From: Stomorhina lunata
Taxonomy: Eukaryota; Arthropoda; Insecta; Diptera; Rhiniidae
Assembly (NCBI GenBank): GCA_933228675.1
Contig: OW121740.1
Location: forward strand, 38,237,492 to 38,301,491
DNA: 64,000 nucleotides
Direction of reading: 5' to 3'
The notes beneath the pieces are model-generated. The model was given only the letters and a program-made list of their open reading frames with translations. It searched no databases and was not told the origin of the DNA. Each line of letters starts with the position of its first letter. Within the stretch, counting starts at the first letter, position 1. Of this stretch, positions 58,600-64,000 are shown piece by piece. Position numbers and translations under genes: made by a program.

Positions 58600-59100
58600 T
58601 TAGTACCTGATTGACCGAGCCTTGCTCGGAGCTTTATGATAAGCATTACAAGACATTACACAAATATTGAGTTAATTTACGGCAGTTTACGATTTTCATT
58701 CATTTTGAAAGTTTTCAGTGGTGCCACCTGTCGAAATTTGTTCATAGCAACTAAGAAACCTCCGTCGGCTCATGTACAACAACTTTGCTAAAGATCAAAG
58801 CATGATCAAATACACAGTTTACGATTAAACTAACTTTGAGTAATTTTCAGCAGCTCCACCTGTCGGAAATTGTTCACACCAACTAGGAAACCTCCGCCGG
58901 CTCATGCAATATAACTTTGCTAAAGATCATAGCATGATCAAATGCACAGTTTACGATTTAATTAATTTTTAGTAATTTTAAGTGGCGCCATCTTTCGGAA
59001 ATTAGTCATTCCAACTTAAAAACCTTTGCCGGCTTATCCGCAATATCTCCACTAAAGAGCATATTATGAGCAAAGGCATAGTTTACTATTCTATAAAGAA
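58600..59100 (-). repeat. Three 126-bp tandem repeats beside a GC-rich hairpin
   Basis: Three diverged copies of about 126 bp share CCACCTGTCGGAAATTGTTC, CCTCCGCCGGCTCATG, ACTTTGCTAAAGATCA and CACAGTTTACGATT. Just to the left is a perfect hairpin, CCGAGC-CTT-GCTCGG (58615-58629). On the minus strand the hairpin is followed about 11 bases later by CTAA, as at a Helitron 3' end, but the following base is A rather than T, so a Helitron assignment is tentative. Confidence 0.6.
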
Positions 59101-61015
59101 CATACATACAGAAAAACATTTATTTATTTAAAAATTTTGACATTACGACTTTTTTCACTTTTTATCCCCTAATTTAAAAATGTTCCATATTTGGCACTTC
59201 TTTGGCACGAATTGAATTCGATACATTTCATTAAAAAGCATTTAATATAATGTTTCTATTCATATTACTTTTTGAGATGTTAAGTTATCATTTTATCACT
59301 TTTTTTTACCCATTTTGGCCCCAAAATCAAAAAAGTACTAAATACGTGTTCCATATTTCTTTCACATCTATTGACTGCAGTACAAAGTTATTTTCTATAT
59401 TCTTTGGTTTAAAAAATAAGAGTGGGTTAAAAAAGAACCAAAAAACTATTTTCACCCTTATTTACCCCCTTTCGGATATAGTTTCAAAAAAGTACCAAAC
59501 ACCTGTCCGCTTATTTTCATAGTTGTTCAAAACGTAAGTTTAATTTTGTTTCTATGTCTATTACTTTAGGAGATAAAACGTTTTCGATTTTTCCCCTTTT
59601 TCCCCGTTTTTACCCCCTCAGCGGTAAAACTTCCAAAAGTCCCTTCATATTCGATCTTTACGGCAAAAAAGGTACCCAGTATCTAAATTACAGTACAATT
59701 ATTGCTCGTTTAAATAAAAAATATCATTTTATTCCATTCTTCCCACTGTGCAAGTTATATGAGTATTTATTTTCAAAAGTCCTTAAAACTAATATTGAAG
59801 TAGCTGTTAATTGAAATACTAAGAACTTTATCCATTTGTGATTCGGTTACAATTTGTTTTAAGGGGGATTTATATTTGATTTAGAAAAGTTGGCAAACGA
59901 TTAATCACTTAAGTTGGCCAATTGGCTTGTTTGAGTTGGTTGAGTTGCCGAGTAATCGTTTTTCATTCTTACATTTCATTCCATTTGAGGGGTAAAAAGT
60001 ATTTAAAGCTGAGTGATAAAAACCTCATACTGTCGGTTTAGCTCAAGGCACAAATTTTATAAATAACAAAGTTTTGAAAACAAATCAAAAACTAATCATA
60101 GTAAGGTTTAGAAGGACTTGTCACATATATCAGGATTAATTTATGAAAGGGTTTTTGAAATGTAGGAAAAATTGAAAAGAAGTAACAAATTGTTTGATAG
60201 ATGAAACAAAGTGGAAATTAATGAATAACTAAAAAGCTTTAGTTCCTTCATCAAGGTTGGCCAAATGGGGGCCGTTTTTACAGGAGAATGTGCTCCGAGA
60301 ATTGTATTTGATGTATGTTTTGTTATTTTTAGTTTAGTATGCGTTTTTGTTTGTATTTCTACACTCGTAAAAAGGGCTTTATTGTTTAATGTATATTGTT
60401 GTTATTCTCCTGCCATGCAAATAATGGCCAACCCTGTTCTATAAGGGAATGTTTTAATAGTCTTAAATTTATGGTAATATAAACATTTTAGGAAAATTTT
60501 TGAAAACCAATTTTCAACCAATCTTTAAGTAACCAGAAAATAACTTAACAACTAAAGAACTCTTTAATGACATTTGTTGCTTATAAGCAACATTGTAAAT
60601 TGTTTGTCATAGCTCCTTTAGTTTTTATTGTTTTTTCAGAATGTTTTTTCCCAACAGAAAATAATACTTGTGAGCATTTTATTACGAAGAAACATTTTTA
60701 AAAGCTTTAGAAGTTTTAATTTATGCGCTAGTTAAACTAATAAAGTAGTTTTACACAAATTCAAATAAAGACGAAAAGTAAGAGGATCTTTTTTCAAAAA
60801 AGTAAATTATGTTATAAATAACAGTTAAGGAAATGAGATCAAGTTTTTAAAACTTAAAAATTTTAATTATTGTATTCTCAGGAATTTCATAAACACAATG
60901 TTGCTTATAGGCAACATTTGTTCAGAGTAACAATACTTTTTGCACTGAAAACTACTTTGATACGGAGGAACAAGATTTGCGAAACTGGTTTAAAGAAGAA
61001 CAAGTAAAAGTGTCA
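59101..61015. other. Non-coding stretch, weak internal repetition
   Basis: 59130-59680 holds degenerate segments with CATTTTGGCCCCAAAATC, TACCCCCT and CAAAAAAGTACCAAA motifs, suggesting an old tandemly built element. Open frames at 59250-59522 and 59554-59814 lie in it and have no recognisable domain. TTGCTTATAAGCAACATT occurs near 60580 and again in variant form near 60901. Nothing else recognised. Confidence 0.4.
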
Positions 61016-61048
61016 TATACGTAGATATAAAAAGGGGATGTTTTATAT
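61016..61048 (-). mobile_element. DINE-1-like family 1 fragment (left flank of the Helitron)
   Basis: The sequence ATATAAAAAGGGGATGTT matches the interior of the family 1 element (compare 62086-62103). It continues after the Helitron at 63946. Confidence 0.6.
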
Positions 61049-63945
61049 CTATATCTAAAAAAAAATTTCGCGTCTGCGTGTATGTTGTTTGTTGGGAAGG
61101 ATCTCCGAAAGTAGAGGACCGATTTTTCTGAAATTTCGACAGATACCACACTGTCGAAATGTGACAGGTGGTTAAAATAGGCTAGGTTTTTTTTGAAATC
61201 TCAAGTGGGCGTAACCCCTCCCATATAAGACAAATATGGAAAATGATAAATATAGGTGACCGAGAGGCCCGATTTTTCTGAAATTTTGACAGTATGTAAA
61301 AGTATGACCGATGGATAACATAGGCCAAATTTCTTTTTTTGAAATCTCAAGTGGGCGTGATCCCTCCCATAGAAATCAGATATTAAAAATTACAAGTATG
61401 GATGATCAAACCGACCGATTTTTCTGAAATTTAGACATTGTGGTAAGGTGTGACCTTTGGTTAAAATTGGCTATTTTTTTTTCTAAAATCTCAAGTGGGA
61501 GTGACCCTTCCCATATAAGTCATATGACAAATATGCGGACCGATTTTTCTGAAATTTTCACAGTTTGGCAAGGTATGACTGGCGTGACCCCTCCCATAAA
61601 AGTCAAATATTAACAAGTAAGAGTGTTATATTCGGCTGTGCCGAATCTTATATACCCACCATCAACTTTTGTTAAATTTAGAAACATATACCATATATCT
61701 ACAAGGGTGCAGCTAATTCAAAATCTGGACCAAAACTGAAAAAATCGCTAAGCTAATTGGTATTGTTGGTAAAACCTTTGGACTAAATTCGATTGCCGTA
61801 GCTTTATAGTTCAACATTTAAAAATATTTTAGTGGTTTCCCACGTATTTACTTTGATCAAAATTCGGTCTCATAACCGGGTATAGTTTTACATTAATAAG
61901 TTGTTAAATACTTTTCGTTGTGATTAACACGTTAATCGTAATACGGCAGGTCCATATATTTCGTTATGAGTTCCTAATGCATTCATCCTATATAAAGTCT
62001 GGGCTGAACATTGGTTGATGCCTATCTAATTTCATAGGTGCAATCTTAATATAAAGAATGTACCTCCAAATCTTTTTGATTGTACATATAAAAAGGGGAT
62101 GTTATATATATAAAAATTATAGCCAAATGTTGACCGATTGTAACAAGACTCTACACACTGGCTGGAATATATATAGAGCCATAGTGGCCATAGCTATCAT
62201 AGTTTCTGATTTAATTGCTTTTAACTGGACTTTGCTAAAATTTTTGGTTTCCGTGAGTGTTTTTCATATGAAAGCTAAAGTCAAATATGGACTGATTCCT
62301 ATAAAATTTGATAAACTGAACAAAAATTGCATAAAACTTCCCTATTTTAAATTTAATCGTCATAGCTATTACAATTGTATTCAATTCATCAGCATTAATG
62401 TGTTTCCCGGGGCGGGGTTATATGGGAGCTCTAACTAAATTTGAACCGATTTTGTCCATTTTCAACACACATCTTTTTCAAGATATTCAAAATACTTTTG
62501 TAAAATTTTGTCCCTCTAGCTCTTTTCGTTAAGGCGCTATCGTGCTTTTATCTGACAGACGGACATAAACAACGTTTTCTTTATATATTTTTGTGTTTCC
62601 ATAAGTTTTTTATATGGGAGCTATGGTCAAATGGTGACCGATTGCACACTGGCTGGCATTGACATAAGACTTCCTTGTGCTTAATTTAATCTTACTAGCT
62701 CTTGTAGTTAAGGAGCTAAATATCATGCTGTTAGCTGACGGACTGATGGATATAAATCCCCTTTTCTTTTTGAATTTTTGTGTTTTCGTAAGTTTTTTAT
62801 ATGGGAGGTACATAGGTCAAATGGTGACTGATTGCTACAAAACACTGGTTGGCATTGATATAAAACTTTCTTGCGCCAAATTTAGTGGTTATATCTGTTA
62901 TACTTTTAGATTTATTGGCATTTAAGTGTATTTTAGGTAAAATTTAGGCTGTTTTCGTAAATGTGAACCGATTTCGATGAATTTTTATATGCTGCCTAGT
63001 GCTTCTAGATACCAAATTTTGTCATCATAACTGTTATAGTTTGTCATTTATTAGCAAATAAGCGATTAGCCTAGACGAGGTTATACGGGAGCTATGGTCA
63101 AATGCTAACCAATTTCAATACCAAAATTTTCTCATAGATGAAGAATGATTTTGCTAAGTTTCAGTTAGAATAGCTCTTTACCTTTAGACGTTATCGTTAT
63201 TTCAACAGACAGACAGACGGACATAGCGTCTTAGAATTTCATAACGATTCAGAATATATATCGTTTTTGATTTTTGAGCCAATATTAAGGGAATAACAAA
63301 CGGAATGACAATCTCAATATACCCCCTATTTTTTTTGATGTTGGGTATAAAAATGACAAATATGGATGATAAGATGAAAACGATTTAAGCCAGTTAATTA
63401 AAGTTCTAAATGTGGATGTTTTCATACTATAGGATATTTTTAAGCTTTTTGAATTCTTTGAATGGACCAACGAGGACCTGGGAATTGAAAAATGAGGATA
63501 AAATTCCCATTTTCTTTAAAGTTGTATATCTTGAGAACGGCTGGACCAATGAATACATTGATAAATATTTCACGATTAAATAGCTATTTTATGATAGTAG
63601 TTTGATGATTTTTTAACAATTGATTGAAAGTTGTTTGATGATTGACTGACGACTGTTCTGTGATTTTAAATGATTCTCGATAGTTGTTTCACGATTGACT
63701 AACGACTGTTTGATGATTATTTGACGATATTTTTCGATAATCTATATATATAAAAAAATGTTGTTTAAAAATGTTTGTTTAATATTTATGGACCCATTTG
63801 CTTTTGCAAATACCTTAATAAAGGATTCAATTAAAAAATTAATAAAAATATTACATAATTGTTAATTTTTAAAGAAAGTGTTAACACAGTAATAAGTTAA
63901 ATACTTTAACTACCAACCCGGGCAACGCCAGGTAAAATCAGCTAG
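61049..63945 (+). mobile_element. Non-autonomous Helitron containing a nested DINE-1-like element
   Basis: The 5' end TCTATATCTAAAAAAAAATT is preceded by A. The 3' end has a hairpin (ACCCGGGCAACGCCAGGT with one mismatch) followed by AAAATCAG and CTAG, then T. TC start, CTRR end, a hairpin about 10 bases upstream and an A/T insertion site are the Helitron rules. The 5' part holds about four copies of a 115-125 bp unit with CCGATTTTTCTGAAATTT and CTCAAGTGGGCGTGACCC. Helitron proper is about 1.15 kb once the insert at 61612-63353 is removed. No Rep/helicase is encoded. Confidence 0.78.
61612..63353 (-). mobile_element. DINE-1-like family 1, copy 4, inside the Helitron
   Basis: Full-length minus-strand copy from AACAAGTAAGAGTGTTATAT with the hairpin ATTCGGC-TGT-GCCGAAT near the left to GATGTTGGGTATAAAAA at the right. 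It has a short GACAGACAGACGGAC microsatellite at about 63207-63221. The open frame at 62058-62438 is shared with the family 1 copy at 37999-38265 but shows no known domain. Confidence 0.8.
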
Positions 63946-64000
63946 TATATATATATAAGAACTATAGCCAAATGTTAACCGACTGTCACAAAATTGTACA
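63946..64000 (-). mobile_element. DINE-1-like family 1 fragment (right flank of the Helitron), runs off the window
   Basis: TATATATATAAGAACTATAG and CCAAATGTTAACCGACTGT match the interior of family 1 (62099-62140). It continues the fragment at 61016-61048. Confidence 0.65.

Noticed and set aside
59250..59814. Two adjacent open frames possibly forming a small gene
   Set aside because: F/L/I/S/K-rich composition expected from T-rich DNA, no recognisable domain, and located in degenerate internal repeats.
62058..62438. Open frame of 126 codons shared with the minus-strand frame at 37999-38265
   Set aside because: Both lie in family 1 DINE-1-like copies. The frame is kept by sequence identity of the repeat and shows no domain; other copies break it.

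Overview
The window looks like AT-rich nuclear DNA from a higher (cyclorrhaphan) fly, possibly a blow fly or a relative. The grounds are a spliced, insect-type biogenic-amine G-protein-coupled receptor, abundant DINE-1-like (Helentron-derived) interspersed elements with GTCY microsatellites, a jockey/CR1-like LINE, and very large AT-rich introns. The fly assignment is inference from the style of the repeats and the receptor; no species can be named.

The only host gene I can support is the receptor, on the + strand. Four exons are visible: 23044-23146, 26930-27055, 28388-28571 and 31998-32966. They splice in frame and encode transmembrane segments 3 to 7, a long low-complexity third intracellular loop and a short tail ending at a TAG. 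The exons for the N-terminus and TM1-TM2 were not found and must lie upstream, either as short exons in the first 23 kb or outside the window. Poly(A) signals follow the stop codon.

Most of the remaining DNA is repeats of two kinds. (1) About a third of the window is ten large tandem arrays (roughly 1745-3780, 10470-12830, 13695-15470, 24185-26670, 29035-30535, 33385-36005, 40745-43032, 45940-48285, 49225-52255 and 53490-56875). Their units differ, but seven have a 31-bp period (the others are 33, 21 and 29 bp). Eight share the perfect 14-bp palindrome TTTTCTATAGAAAA or a close variant, and the last two have other palindromic or hairpin units. Several arrays are in mutually inverted orientation. 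One inverted pair sits in the receptor introns on either side of the two middle exons; another pair lies at 40.7-43 kb and 46-48.3 kb; the 10.5-12.8 kb array flips orientation inside itself.

(2) Nested transposons: two families of DINE-1-like elements with terminal hairpins, a non-autonomous Helitron (61049-63945) carrying one of them, a long-TIR DNA transposon (17968-22136) carrying a transposase-like fragment and a LINE, a second LINE fragment, a hAT-type MITE with an 8-bp target duplication, small foldback MITEs, and two kinds of TIR elements (CCCAGCTAGCA ends; ACCCAG ends) that carry tRNA-like segments.

The main candidate for something undescribed is the palindrome-cored array superfamily and its inverted arrangement around receptor exons. 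The second is the set of TIR elements with embedded tRNA-like modules. No prokaryotic-type genes, CRISPR arrays or intact mobile-element protein genes were seen.
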